From Pseudisothecium myosuroides (Eukaryota > Streptophyta > Bryopsida > Hypnales > Lembophyllaceae), in NCBI GenBank assembly GCA_951799445.1, contig OX637295.1, positions 6,510,001 to 6,574,000 on the forward strand: DNA of 64,000 nt, read 5' to 3'. The notes under the pieces are model-generated. The model saw only the letters and a program-made list of their open reading frames with translations. It was not told where the DNA came from and did no database searches. This document shows positions 1 through 12,532 of the stretch, piece by piece. How positions within the stretch are numbered: the stretch's first letter is position 1; each line of letters begins with the position of its first letter. Position numbers and translations under genes: made by a program.

Positions 1-59
1 ATTGCAATTGAATTACAATTTTTTTTTTTTTAAATGTTCAAAAATTCTACTCATTTTAA

Positions 60-1125
60 AAAAAAAGTGTGCTTGAGGTGTGCTTGAAGTGTGCTTGAGG
101 TAGACCTCAAGCACACCTCAAGCACACTATCACTATTCTCATTGTATTTGAGTTAAAAAAATTTAAGAAAATTTGTTGAGAAATTTTATTCAAAATTTTT
201 AAAAAAAGGCAAAGTGTGCTCAAGGTCTACTTCAAGCACACCTCAAGCACTTAAATTGTTGTAATTGCATTTGAATTTTAAAATCATTAAAAAAAAACTT
301 GTTGAAAAATTCTATTCAAAATTTTAAAAAAGACAAAGTATACTTGAGGTATGCTTGAGGTATGCTTGAGGTAGACTACAAGCACACCTCAAGCACAATT
401 TCACTATTCTCATTGCATTTGAATTTTAAAAATATTTGTTGCAAAATTCTATTCAAAATTAAAAAAGAAGACAAAGTATGCTTGAGGTATGCTTGAGGTA
501 GACCTTAGCACACCTTAAGCACACTTTCACAATTCTTGTTGTATTTGAAATTTTAAAAAATTTAAAAAAAAATTGTTGCATAATTCTATTCAAAATTAAA
601 AAAGATCAAAGTGTGTTTGGGGTGTGCTTCAAGTCTACCTTAAGCACACTTCAAGCACATCTCAAGCATAATTTGATTTTTTTTAAAATTTTGAATAGAA
701 TTTTTCAACATTATTTTTTTTGGAAATTTTATTCAAATGAAATAATAAAAAAGAAAATTTGCTTGAGGTGTGCTTGAGGTAGACCTCAAACACACCTCAA
801 GAACTCTTTGATTTTTTTCTTAAATAAATAGAATTTCTCAACAATTTTTTAATTTAAAAAAAAAATCCAAATACAATGAGAATAGTGATAGTGTGCTTGA
901 GGTGTGCTTGAGGTAGACCTCAAGCACACCTCAAGTACACCTCAAGTACACCTCAAGTACACCTCAAGTACACCTCAAGCACAGTTTGATTTAAAATAAA
1001 ATTTGATTAGAAGTTTGCAACAAATTTCATTTTCAATTTTTTTTAAAACTCAAATACAATGAGAATAGTAAAAGTGTGCTTGAGGTTTGCTTGAGGTAGA
1101 CCTCAAGCATACCTCAAGCATACAT
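60..1125. repeat. Array of TGTGCTTGAGGT palindromes with orientation switch
   Basis: About eight clusters of an 11-bp unit (GGTGTGCTTGA) meet their inverse (ACCTCAAGCAC) around a central GGTAGACC, so each cluster can fold into a hairpin. Clusters lie near 66-128, 211-250, 336-402, 474-530, 611-668, 760-806, 891-984 and 1074-1123, roughly 140 bp apart. The AT-rich spacers resemble each other: the first ones carry a CTATTCTCATTG-like segment after the palindrome, the last ones carry its reverse complement before it, so orientation flips near 670-720. The cluster near 915-984 has six successive 11-bp units. No coding potential is visible. Confidence 0.85.
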
Positions 1126-1645
1126 TTTTTTTTAAAGTTTTGAATATAGTTTTTCATCCCATTTAAAAAAGAAATTGTAATTCTTCCCAAATTCCATTAA
1201 GTTGACAACCTACAATTGAAGTCTGCCAACTTGCAGTTAAGTGTGTGTTTGACTTTTGCCCGTATTGTCCAGCTAAGGATGATTGGGGTGTCTTTCTAGC
1301 ATAATGGAGCTCGGGAGGAGCAGGGCCCGGGCCACTCCATTCCCCGAGTTGTGTTTGGGGGGAACGGGAGGAGATGCTCTTAGTGTGTGTAAAGATAGGA
1401 GAATGGTCAAACATGTACTTGCATGCCTAATAACAATCCATATTGGGGTGTCATGTGTCATAGGATTAGTTTGACATGAGGACAAACTTTTGATAATAAT
1501 CTATACCTCAATTCATGCCATGCTCCTTCTATGTCAAATTTAAAAAAAAATCTATGTTGCAACCATAACTGGGGTTCCCATAATTTTAAGAGTTAAAAGT
1601 AAACAACTTGCAATCCCACGGAATTTCAACAGGCTAGCCAGGTAT
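1126..1645. other. Intergenic, no gene recognised
   Basis: Only short open frames with no recognisable domain are present. A GC-rich island at about 1305-1375 interrupts the AT-rich background. From about 1572 the sequence matches the region starting near 41213 (the segmental duplication). Confidence 0.5.
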
Positions 1646-1966
1646 GGTAAGGTAGGAGGCTCAAACCCCGACCGGGCATTAAAAGCGAACATGACTTAGA
1701 GGTACATTTTGCTTTCTTCAATGTACCAGCTATGCACATTTCAGGAGGTGGTCGCTTTTGATGACTACAAATGACCACTTCTTTCCAACTTCAAAAATTT
1801 GTAACTAATTCCACAAAGGTCCAAAAAACATGAGACGACTTGGGTTAGATGTCAATTCCACTTATCTTTCAAGGAAACTTTACTGAAAAATATTTCAAGA
1901 TGTTTTACCTCCCCAAAATTCAGTTTCAACGCTTAGATGGTCGCTTTATGGACCTCCTACCTTAGT
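1646..1966 (+). mobile_element. AGGTAGGAGG-family MITE, copy 1
   Basis: The termini are (TA)AGGTAGGAGGC and its inverse GACCTCCTACCT(TA). The interior is non-coding. The part near 1861-1960 is repeated in inverted orientation in the copy at 41860-42011. Family membership rests on the shared termini and on shared interior with the other copies in this window. Confidence 0.7.
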
Positions 1967-2047
1967 TGTATGGAGAAATCACAAAATTTCTCCATATTTC
2001 AACCTAACCACACAGACTCACACTGGTACAGATACTCGCACAACATA

Positions 2048-2379
2048 TAAGGTAATAGGCCCTGAAATCGCACAGGCTCTAAAATCGCCCACCCTATTCA
2101 AATGTACACTACTTATACATGTAACTATTTCATAGCCTTCAGTGATGTACAAGCAATGTACATTTTAGGGTGTGGGCGATTTTAGAGCCCTATGCCACTT
2201 CAACTTCAAAATTTCATAAATAATTCTAGAAAGCTCCAAAAAATATGAAACGACTTGGATTAGATGTCAATTCCTCTTGTCTTTCAAGGAAAATTTACTG
2301 AAAAATATTACAAGACGTTTCACTTCTCCATAATTCAGTTTCAGCTCTTAGGTGGGCAATTTCTGAACCTGTTACCTTA
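2048..2379 (+). mobile_element. AGGTAGGAGG-family MITE, copy 2 (diverged)
   Basis: It starts TAAGGTAATAGGC and ends GAACCTGTTACCTTA. Its right part (about 2265-2379) is close to the right part of the first copy, with a shared CTTTCAAGGAAA segment. It is non-coding. Confidence 0.6.
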
Positions 2380-2581
2380 TGACTCACGACCAATTAGTCC
2401 CCATCAAAAGTCTAGGTGTCATTTCCACCTTGAATCAATTACGCTACTGGCATCAATTTTCAATTTTCAATTTTTTTTTCCAATCTACTGGACAATATGA
2501 ATATCTCAACTTTTGATGGAGATTGTGTATGAAGTATTTCAAATCTATAAGTTGATTATTAGTCTTCAATATTGTTTACTA

Positions 2582-3158
2582 CCCCCTCTATTCCAATTTG
2601 ATCTTCCTATTAGACAAAATGTTTCAGAATAAGGTTGAAAATAACATTTTTAAAACCTTTTTTGAATTGTAGGTAGAGTTTGATGTACGTACTTCTATCA
2701 TCCTAGAACTTTGAGTTTTGGATTAGTTTTCAAAGTGTGGTTTGGAAGTACATAATAATTGGATTTGGGGGGGATTTTTAAGGAGCAATGGTGGCCATTC
2801 AATTGCTCAATTTAGGCCCACTCAATTGTTTAATTGTAGGCCCTATACCATGTGCAATGTTGATTCCCGTGTTGAGACTTTTGAAAATAGTTTGACTTGG
2901 CTTGGAAGCATTCCCATTGCTATGCCAATGCTTTCGGACCATGTGTAGCTTTCAAGTGAGCAATCCCAGACTAAGTTGATTTATGCCCACAATAGGAGGG
3001 GGTGAATTAGATTGAGCTCCCTATTTTCAAGGATTTGGCCATTGCAATTGCTACAATATGAGGGAAATTGCCCGCCAACCCATTCCTTCTACAAAAGGAA
3101 GATTATTTTCGGACAAAAAATTTAAACCAACAGAAAGATCATTTTGGGATAGAGGGAG
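2582..3158. mobile_element. Stowaway-like MITE with TA target duplication
   Basis: The left end CCCCCTCTATTCCAA and the right end GGGATAGAGGGAG are inverted repeats of the CTCCCTC type known from plant Stowaway (Tc1/mariner-related) MITEs. TA flanks both sides. The paralogous segment near 49940 reads TTTACTACTAGAAA without the element, which is the exact empty site and confirms the TA duplication. At 577 bp it is long for the class, and no transposase is seen. Confidence 0.85.
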
Positions 3159-4388
3159 TACTAGAAAGGCTAGTTCACTATTATGAATACAGATTTACTA
3201 TTTGAATATTTTGTTTACTAGTAAATGTTGTTTTATTATAGAAAAATGCATTATTATTGCAATAATTATAGCTTTATTGCAATAAATAAATTTTTATTGA
3301 AGTATTTATTGTAATGAATGAATTTTATTTAGTTTATATCCCATTTTAAAAAAATTGCTAATTTCATTGTAAAAATGCACTAAATAATTGCATTGTCATT
3401 TATGTAGTATTTTCTATTATATACTATTGACTAAAGCTTTAAAAATAAATTTTGTATTCTCTTTGGTTACAAGTTTTGTCCTCTATTTTTAGCATCCTTG
3501 TTGTCAAAATTTTACTAGGAGGTGAAAAGAAAAAGAAGGGAAGGAAGAGAAGATGAATAAATGAAAAGATCAAGCACCTACGCTATGGGAAATTCTATCC
3601 ATGTAGCACTTTCACTTTTTATTCTTTAAAGTAGTTTGGTTCCCAATTAAGATATTACTCAAACTTCCTCACACTAGCTTTAGTAGATGCAAAGCCACCT
3701 CCCTTCAATTAGAGTCAATAAATTATCAAATCTATTTTATTTTTTTGATATCATTTAAAAAATCAAGTCTCCAATAGACTAATCTAAGTTTACTTTATAC
3801 TATCAGAGATGACCAATGGATGACCAATGGATGACAATATTGTCTCTTGGTCACGTCTATTGATCAAGAGTCATGACCAAGGGAATTATCCAGGATGGCT
3901 CTTTGGCAAAGAGGGCCTTAATATGAATTCTCAATGCCTCGAGTAAATGAAGAAGCTTATTAGAAAAGCATCCCAAGCAGCGTTCACAAAATTGGCTAAA
4001 ATTTGCTCCATTGCTACTTAAAATTTTTAGTAGCTAAAAGTATATTGGAGAAAATACTTGAAAAAATTATATTTTAGCCAAGGTTGCAACAACCAATAGA
4101 ATTTGATAGCCAATTTGTTACTTCCTCTACATTGGAATTAGCATCTATTTAGTCAGTTTTGGATTATAGTACTTCCAATCATCCTTTACAACTTGCAAAA
4201 TCTTTTCTTTTCTATTTTTTTTAAATGCCACTTACTCTCAAGGTAGCCAAAGTTGATGTTTGTTTGTCTTGAAGGTAGCATGTTGAACGAAATTCCCTAA
4301 ACTAGGTAGCACATTGCACTAAACTCCATAAACTAGTTCTGGGATCACTGATCCCAAGATGTAGCTGGATGTAGCAACTTTGGAGAGG

Positions 4389-5120
4389 GGTGAATGCAAG
4401 AAACACCTGTACTATTTTGCATCACACCTTGCTTTCTAATTTGTTTTTTGGTTATAACTTTTGAGTTCTAGCTCCAAATGACTTAAGATTTATAGACAAG
4501 GTACTCATGACTATTATACACCTTAACTAATTTTTTGGTAATTTTCAAAAATAGTTACTATTCCAAAATAGCCCCCGATTTTATATCACACTTGCTAATT
4601 TGGAGGTTTTTAGTACTACTTAGTACCCCCCAAAACAAATTTTGAGCTGAAATTTGGAGGGCATGGTCTTTTAGTAGACTTATAGCTCCTGTCCAAAGGA
4701 ATTCTAAAAATAATTAATTGTATATGGTGTGGAAGTCCACAAATTGTGCTTCTTTCTGCTTGCATTTTGAAACATATAAAATATTATTTTGGAGTTTTTT
4801 TGGGTGAATGACCATCTCCATAGAATTGATATAAATAGCCAATTTTCATTTTATATATTTACTTTTGTTTCCTATTTTTAACTAATTTATACATCAAAGT
4901 ATCCATTTTCTTGAGATTTGACACTTTTCTAGTTCTCTAGCTTAAAGAATTTTTCTATGCATTTCCTTTGGTGGTTACCTTCATCTTAAAGGTGTATATG
5001 TTAGCCATATTTTTTTTGTTTTTTAAAAATTATTTTTCTAATTTTATAGTATTCCAAAAGAAAAATCATGAATACTGTAAAAATGCAACAAAATTGGCAG
5101 GTGTTTTTTGCATTCACCCA
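4389..5120 (+). mobile_element. Inverted-repeat element with GGTGAATGCAAGAAACACCTG end
   Basis: The left end GGTGAATGCAAGAAACACCTG and the right end CAGGTGTTTTTTGCATTCACC are inverted repeats. The duplicated locus near 52450 reads GGAGAGGAATAAT, where this copy reads GGAGAGG-element-AAAGGAATAAT. That is an empty site, suggesting a short target duplication (probably AGG). The element is about 732 bp and non-coding. A GTTATAACTTTTGAG motif lies about 70 bp inside the left end. Confidence 0.75.
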
Positions 5121-8100
5121 AAGGAATAATTTCTTGATTTAAGAGTATTTTGTGCAATTGTGCCCTCAATCTTGGGTATGTTCAATTGAGAAGAGTTGGT
5201 CATGGTTTTGGAATTAAGTATTGAAATACAGAATTTATCATTATTTAAGGATTATCCAATTAGTGTGTTTATTATATGTGTATTGTCAGATAACATTGGA
5301 TTCAATTAAGTCTTTGTATTGGGCAGGACACAAGATTTTGACCTTCATGATCTTTAATCAAATAGTTATGACAACTTGCATTTCAACTTAGATAATTTTA
5401 TAGCATACTAGTATGCCCCATGCCATTGCCACAATCCTTTAGATGTCATTAGAAGTGATGGCTAAGCCTTCTTTAATCTTCTTAATATCAAAATAAGAGT
5501 AATTGTCTAATCTTTAGTTCATAAAAGCTTTGATATTCAATATCTTTTTGCCATGAGTCGGAATGCTACAAAACAACATCTATGGAATTCTCCTTGGAGA
5601 GAGCTTTCCAACAATACCAAGAACAAAACTAAGAGACATATGGTTTTGGAGATCACACCATAACAAATAAAATAAGCAAACAAATAAAACAAAACAAATA
5701 ACCTCATTTAAAATAAATTGTCATTCCACGTATTTACTATCATTATTCTGATTGGAATTACTTAAAGGAATTTTCACCTTGTAATTTGTAAGCAAATGGA
5801 AAACAAAAATCTAAAGTTTTAATTTTTTAAGCTCTAATTAGGGTGTTTTTAAAAGATTTTTTAAATTTTATATACTTATTCAAGTTGTTTTTAAAGGGTC
5901 AGTTTTTTTCTATTGAAAAAGCTAATTTTTGAGGTCAAATATATCTTGGATTCTTTGAATTATAAAATATTTGCAAAGAAAAGGTCTAAAAATGTATATT
6001 GTACATGTGTAAGAGAATTAACTCAAAAATCCACAAACATTTAGATGAATGAAAATATCAAGATTTATATGCTTGTGAAATGTTTGCACTCATCTATTAT
6101 TCAACATTTGAATTTCATGTCCTTAATGATATTATATGGATAATTCTAAAACTTTGAATATTCATCAATGTTATATATTCTATCAATAGATTTTTGAATT
6201 TGAAATGAATTGGACTAAGACTTAAAATTACCAAAAAAGTATGGAAATGCATAATTTTTCATTTCATTTGATATTCCTATTGTATACCTTGAAGACATTG
6301 TTCCCTATTTTTTTTCCCTATAAGTCAACTATAATTCTTATCGAACTTTATTAGATGTATCTTTTATCAAACTTTCTCACATACTGTAGGTTGAGAGCAA
6401 ATTTGGCATAAAATAATTTAAAAGAAATAAGCCGAAATTTTTCAAAAATTAATTGTCAAAAGTGCCTAATGTGTATAATATTAAATGGCCAGAATGCTGT
6501 AAATGTTCAAAATTCCATATTCAATAAAAAAACAAAGACAACTGAGTTCTTGAGAATCTAAGCATGAGCTTTATTCTTGTACATCATAAAGTTCTTCCTA
6601 TTTGTAACTCCCATGAGTATTATGAATACTTTCAATCCATAACTTTCTAAACAAAATGAGATCATAAATGCCGAATTTTTAATGCAATGGTTTGCTCCAT
6701 TTATTAAAAATAAAAAATAAATGCCGAATTTTAATTTTAATTTTTTGAAAAATTCAAATTTTTAATTAAATATTAATGACAATGCCGAACCATGTTTTTC
6801 CAAAAAAATATTTAATTCGGCACTTGAGTGTCGAATCTGCTGCCAACTTACGGTATAGCTTTTTATTGAACTTTTTTGGATGCATCTTTTATCAAACTTT
6901 TGCAATATAGATTTGTCAAATTTTTTCACATTCAGCTTTTGCCAATTCAAAGCCTTTGTCAGCTTCTCTTCTAGGGTTTTCTTGACCACTTGCAATGATG
7001 TGACTAGGTTGCATTTTATCTTCTTTTTGCAATTTGAACTTGTTTTGATCCACACAAAAAAAACTAATATAATATCTTGCGTATTGGCAAGTATAAAGTG
7101 TAAAGAAAAATCTCAATTCTCCCTCAACTTAGTCACAAGTTTCACAAGCAATACAAATCTAAAAAGAGGAATATGCAAGATGTCATTTGCCCTATCTACT
7201 GAACTTTCACGGCTTTAGCTTGTGCTCAATTTTGGACAAATTTGGTCCCTATCACAAAAATTTGGTTTCCACATCCCACCATCAGCTAACAAATCATGGT
7301 CCACAATTGTTTTTTTAGCAATTTTCATTTTAATTATCGAGATGCTCAAGAAATAAGAGTAGTGGCTCAAAAAGGTTGTGGCCTAGTAGTTTGCAGGGGC
7401 ACATGGTTACCTAGTGCCATCCAAGAAATAAATTTGCCCTTTCCATGCTTCCTTGTACGCATTAGTTGCTTCCCCTTCGTAGCTTCTTCAAAAGTTTCTT
7501 CATGAAATGTCTCGGACTTTTTCTCCTCTACATCCTTAGAAGACAACCAAAGGAAGATGTAATCCCCTCTTTGAGATTAGTGATAAGCTCTATCCGTGCC
7601 TCTCAATAATGCTTAACATGTTGAAGATTGAATCAATTGACCTTTGTCCACTATTCATAGGTTTGAAAAGCTTCATTCTTTCAGTGCTAAGGTACGTAGA
7701 AGCTCAAAAGCATGCTATTCATTAAAATTGGGTGACCTTTGGCACTTCTCTTTCATCCAAGTGCAAAAACATAGCTTCCAATCTGGAAAGGAAATGTCCC
7801 AGCACATCTTGAGAATCAGGCACGCATTGAATCTCAATAATCATCCTCCATGTTATCAAATGTGCCCACCCTCAAGATCCAAAGCCTCCTAGGTATCCAA
7901 CGTTGAATCAAGTTGAAAAGCCTTGTCAACACCCACCAATGACCCAAGGTCCTCATAGTGTTCACCTTCCAAGTAGTCTCTAGAAAGACATTGCTAATAT
8001 CAACTTCTAATTTATTCTTTAAAGGACTATTGAGGTACCTCCAACTTTCTAAAGGCTAAAAGCAATCTACACATGTATTACTAACAAACTTGTAGTTCAT

Positions 8101-8322
8101 AGGTCATTACTTCCCAATTACTACAATTCAAACAAGCAACAACCACTTGGTACACACAAAATGGTATTGCTTGTGATTAACTCAACCTTACCACTACAAA
8201 ATGTCTATGAAGTGAAAGCCTATTCACAAACACAAAATAAAACCCACTAGAAACCTCTAGCAACAATGTCTGCATAAATGGGAGAAGGTACCAATACAAT
8301 ATCCAAGATATCCAAACAAAGT
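5121..8322. other. AT-rich intergenic DNA, no gene recognised
   Basis: To about 7300 this is the tail of the segmental duplication. It includes irregular repeats of a TTTTATCAAACTTT / CTTTTTTGGATGCATC type near 6355-6390 and 6860-6950. The short open frames on both strands (longest about 112 codons at 6880-7218) overlap, lack known domains and are not preserved in the right-hand copy. Confidence 0.5.
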
Positions 8323-11098
8323 GATTGCAAGAAACACTTGCCGATTTTGTTGCGTTTTGAATAGTACTCATGTTTTTTTTCTGGAATACTTTAAAATTAG
8401 AAAAATAATAATTTTTTAAATATAAAAATATGCCTAATTTATACACCTTTAAAATGAAGGTGACCATTGGAAGAAATACATAGAAAAATTCTCTAAGTAG
8501 GAGAACTAGAAAAGTGCCAAATCTCAAAAAAATAGGTATTTTCATATTTTAATTAGTTAGAAATAGGAAAAATAAAAAAAAATAAAAAAAAAATAGAACA
8601 TTTATAACAATTCTATGGAGATGGTCATTCACCAGAAGAACCACCAAAATAATATTTTATATCTTTCAAAATATAAGTAGGAAAAAGCTCACTTTGTAAA
8701 CTTCTACACTACATAAAAATAACTATTTTAAAACTTCTTTTGGATAGTAGCTACAAATCTATAAGAAGACCATTCCCCTTAGGGGGTGCACTATATAGTA
8801 TGCTTAGACATCACGTGCAATCAAGCCCCTATTGGATGGGGGCTATGTAGGTAAATTTAGTGAATTTTCCTAGGGCTATGTTTACCTAAATTTCTAAAAT
8901 CGTCTTATTTTATGTACCCTATCTTTCATTTGAATTTTTTTTTGGCTTCATTTTGAATATCCTATTTTTTTTTATAAATTCATAACTAACAAACAATTGC
9001 CATGGAAGTGCGCAACACTAGTCGGATGTAAAGACTTTTGGACAAGAAAATGTGCATTCAATTTTTTGTTAAGTGTAGAAATCATGAAAGAAAACCTTTT
9101 GAATTTTGCAGCCCAAAAAAACACCACCTTTAAACAAAGCTCAATTGCATTCAAAGTGAAACTACTTGCAATACTACATACCAAGTTATACACAAACTAA
9201 CAACCAGTGAGAACTTCATACACAAAGCATTCACAAAGCATAGACAAAGCATACACAATCTAGACAAAAAGTAACAGTCCTCTCAATCAATGATGAAAAT
9301 GAAATGAGCACAAATGCAAGGGATGTGTTAACAAACACAACAAATCATCCCATAATGTGGTTCAAAAACTAAAGGCTGCAGTCAGTAAGGTCCAAGACTG
9401 TAAGATTAACATGCAATAGGAAAAATGCAGTGTAAGATCAAAAGAGTTGTTTCATCCTAGACATGGAACACAATCTTGTTTCTGGAGCAATTAGAGCATC
9501 TTTTTGCAAATATAACTTATATAATTCATTCCAGAATGTAATTTTTACAATTAAAAGAAAGAAGTCCACATGGTCTAGTTTGCTTGCTAAAACAATCTCA
9601 CCATTGGAATTAGTGCATTTTAATTCCATCTTTAAGATTTTAATAATTTAGATTTTCCTTCTATCTCATACCTACTTCTACTGAACAATTTTTTAAAGAA
9701 TAAAACTTAAGTTTTTTTGGATTTTTTTTCTCTAGACTCTCAACTCAATTCTCCACCATAAAGAATTAAAGTTCAAAACTCTATAGTGTAAAAAATTAAA
9801 GTTAAGAAGGGGCATTTAAAATCAAACATTCCAGTCCCGCAATGTAATAAAAAAAATTTATACTTGATATGCAAATACCTTGCAATTTGTGTGGTCAAAA
9901 CTTTTGAAATTGTTTCTACTCCTTTTCATATTAGTTAGGTGTAACATCCTATAGTTAGATGTGCTAAAAAATATTCATATTTTTTTACTCTTTACTATAG
10001 AAATGATAGTTTTGAGTACTTCTTGGCACAAAAAAGGCCTTGGTCCTTTAGGAATTAATTGAAGTCACACAAAATACATTGATGTATTAAAGGGCAAAAT
10101 AAAAGACTTCGATAATGGCCAATGGATGCCAACTTCCAATTAGAATTAGTAATCTTGCATTACTGTTGCAGTACTGTTACAGTACAAATGGATTATTTTC
10201 AAACAAACACTTGCAATATAAAGGTAATACAATTTATAGTTGTTAATATTGTTGCATGTTGTCACCATGCTCTTAGCTTAATCAAAAATTTAGAACTGCA
10301 ACTAATCCAATTGTTGCAATATTGCAACAATCTTAAATTTTTCAATATTGTTTTGGTATTGCATCAATATTGCAACAATACTGCTTGGTAGTACAATTCC
10401 ATCAATATTGCAATAGTACTGATGCAATCAGGGTTTTCTTTCCCGATGCAGTTCATCATCTGGTAGTTATCATCCACTAGCTTTTTAATAATTCTACAAC
10501 GCATAGGATCCAACGCATAGGATCCAACGCCTTAGGATTCCTGAAGGTATAGTTGTCCAAAGTTCAAATTTGGGGGGGGGAACCAAATTTATTATAATTC
10601 ATAAAAGTATTGATTTTGGGGGGTGAATTTTGGCTACCCTACCTTAGAAAAAAAATAGGTAAATTTGTGTATTATCCCATACTCTTATGTATTTATAACT
10701 TAAAATATCCCATTTTGGTGATGCTAATGTACTTCTAAAAATTGTCTAAAATTTAGGTCAAGTTAATTAAAACTACCCTTCTTTTGATCTCAAGTTATTT
10801 CTAAAAAAATTGGGAGTGCCCCCCCTGAGCCATTCCCTCTAAACATTAGCTTGAAGTTTGTTTTTCTGGGTACTAAACAGTACTTAAAACCTCCAAATTG
10901 ATTATGTGACCTAAAATTGGGGGCTAATTTTGGACAATAAACTATGTTTGAATTTTTTTAATTAGTCAAGGTGTATAATAGTTATGAGTACCTAATTTAT
11001 AAATCTTGAGTAATTTGGAGCCAAAACGCAAAAGTTATGACCCAAAAACAAATCAACGCGTAGAGTGTGATGCAAAATAGAACAAGTGTTTCTTGCAA
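8323..11098 (-). mobile_element. Second copy of the GGTGAATGCAAG element, inverted and split
   Basis: 8323-8769 matches the right part, and 10838-11098 the left part, of the element at 4389-5120, both in reverse orientation. The outer ends are GTGATTGCAAGAAACACTTG at 8322 and AAGTGTTTCTTGCAATCA at 11080. Joined, the two halves give about 708 bp, close to the intact copy. The interruption is the hAT-like insertion. Confidence 0.75.
8778..10829. mobile_element. hAT-like non-autonomous element, 2052 bp, 8-bp TSD
   Basis: The element is flanked by the direct repeat CCATTCCC at 8770-8777 and 10830-10837. The ends are CTTAGGGGGTGCACT and AGTGCCCCCCCTGAG, an imperfect inverted repeat. An 8-bp target duplication with (T/C)AGGG-like ends is typical of the hAT superfamily. 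Inside are only short frames with no transposase signature, so it is non-autonomous or decayed. A run of ATTGCAATATTG-type repeats lies near 10300-10420 and G-runs near 10570-10625. Confidence 0.75.
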
Positions 11099-12532
11099 TC
11101 ATCCAACAAAATCTTCTTCTACTAAACAATGAATTGAAAAAACACAAGAAAAATGTCCCCCTCCAACTCATAAAGTGCTGAGTACAACATACAACTCAAG
11201 GCAAAAGAAAATAAGATTACTTACAAAATATGTTGCCCTCAATCTCTACAACCTTCAAAATTGACCTATTGGATGCTCTAAACCTACTCTCAGTGCCCCA
11301 AAAATGTTCCTAACAAACTCCTTGACTTTTGGCATTCAAAATACATTCAAATTTTGCCTCAATTGGACCGCGGATGAAGAAGCTATATAACTTCAAAGTT
11401 GGAGGTTTAGATAGATTTGTACTCTCTTTTGCTTTTCAAAATCTACAAATTTGAATGATTCAGATTTTTGTAATGTATCTATAATGTAGATTTTCAAATC
11501 TATCATGAAATCTAGATTTTAGAAATTAGGATGAAAACCTGAAAATTGATGAAAATTGTAGATGTAAATTTTTTGGATGAAAAACATGCAGATGCCACAT
11601 CACCTTGTCCTTGCCCAATGGTTGTTGCCTCTTGTCTAGTGTTCCGTACTTGGCAACCAGAAGTTGCTTTGCATGAACCAACAGTCCTCCAATGCTAAAA
11701 AATTATTGCCTTTGCCTAGGTCGTCCCCCTAACCCCAAAACTCCACCTCCTAGTTCAAGTGCAATATCTTGTGCTCAAAATCATGTGTAAGCATGAATAT
11801 ACAATATCAGCCCTTAAATCACACAATTTTCTCATTTTAAGTTGTTCAAACCTCAAACTAATGAGAAAATGGATTCTTTTCAAGTGAATGACAAACTAAT
11901 TTCAAAGCATACAAGTAATTAAATGGCTCTCACTCCACCAAGGGAGAATCCAAGAGTGCACATGCATCAAAGAGACTCAAAGAGACTCAAAGAGTACACA
12001 AAAGCCATTTTGTAAACACAATGAGTCAATTGAATGATGTTTCTTTTCACCAAAGTATTTGTATGCTAGTTTTGAAGCACTTTTTAGTTTAAGTTTTTTC
12101 CATTTGAGTAGGTTTTGAAATCAAATTTCACCTCCAAATGTGTTGCTAGGAAAATTTCAGCATCCTCTTTAACACTAAAAAAATCATAATCCTGCAATCT
12201 ATGAGGCCAAATGACTCCAAATTTGAATTCCATCATCTACAACACGTACATTGCAAGATTGAACAATTAAGATTTCTATACCTTAGTGATATGTAGATCT
12301 ATAACACTTCAAAAGCAATGATGTTTTAAAACCCACAAAGGCCTTTGGCCTTTAGGACTTAAACAAGAAATGAAAATGAAAAGAGAACAACACACATCTT
12401 GGTTATAATTGCAATCCATATAAACAAATCACGTAAATAATCCTCAATGGATTGCAATAAATTGTCTATATGATCCAAAGTTTAGTCACATACTATACAA
12501 TAAATCATCCTACAAACCATTATTGTAATTCG
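11099..12532. other. Intergenic region downstream of the receptor gene
   Basis: AT-rich, with no convincing open frame. The part nearest 12532 should contain the 3' UTR of the minus-strand receptor gene. A short AAAGAGACTC tandem repeat lies near 11970-11995. Confidence 0.5.

Larger units (their letters stand above)
1570..7300 (+). repeat. Segmental duplication, left copy
   Basis: This stretch is collinear and in the same orientation with 41213-41850 (matching 1572-2520) and with 49925-54730 (matching about 2540-7290). Shared landmarks are the GCAATAAATAAATTTTTATTG stretch (3280 / 50070), an AGGAGGTGAAAAGAAA stretch (3519 / 50307), the GGATTATCCAATTAG region (5249 / 52580), and TCAAACTTTCTCA-type repeats (6368 and 6890 / 54170). 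The right copy is broken up by many later insertions. No conserved gene is visible in either copy. Confidence 0.8.

Noticed and set aside
60..1125. CRISPR-like array
   Set aside because: Spacers are similar to one another and the repeats are palindromic 11-bp tandems with changing orientation, in a plant nuclear context.
10122..10391. 89-codon frame inside the hAT-like element
   Set aside because: Built from ATTGCAATATTG-type repeats, with no transposase features.
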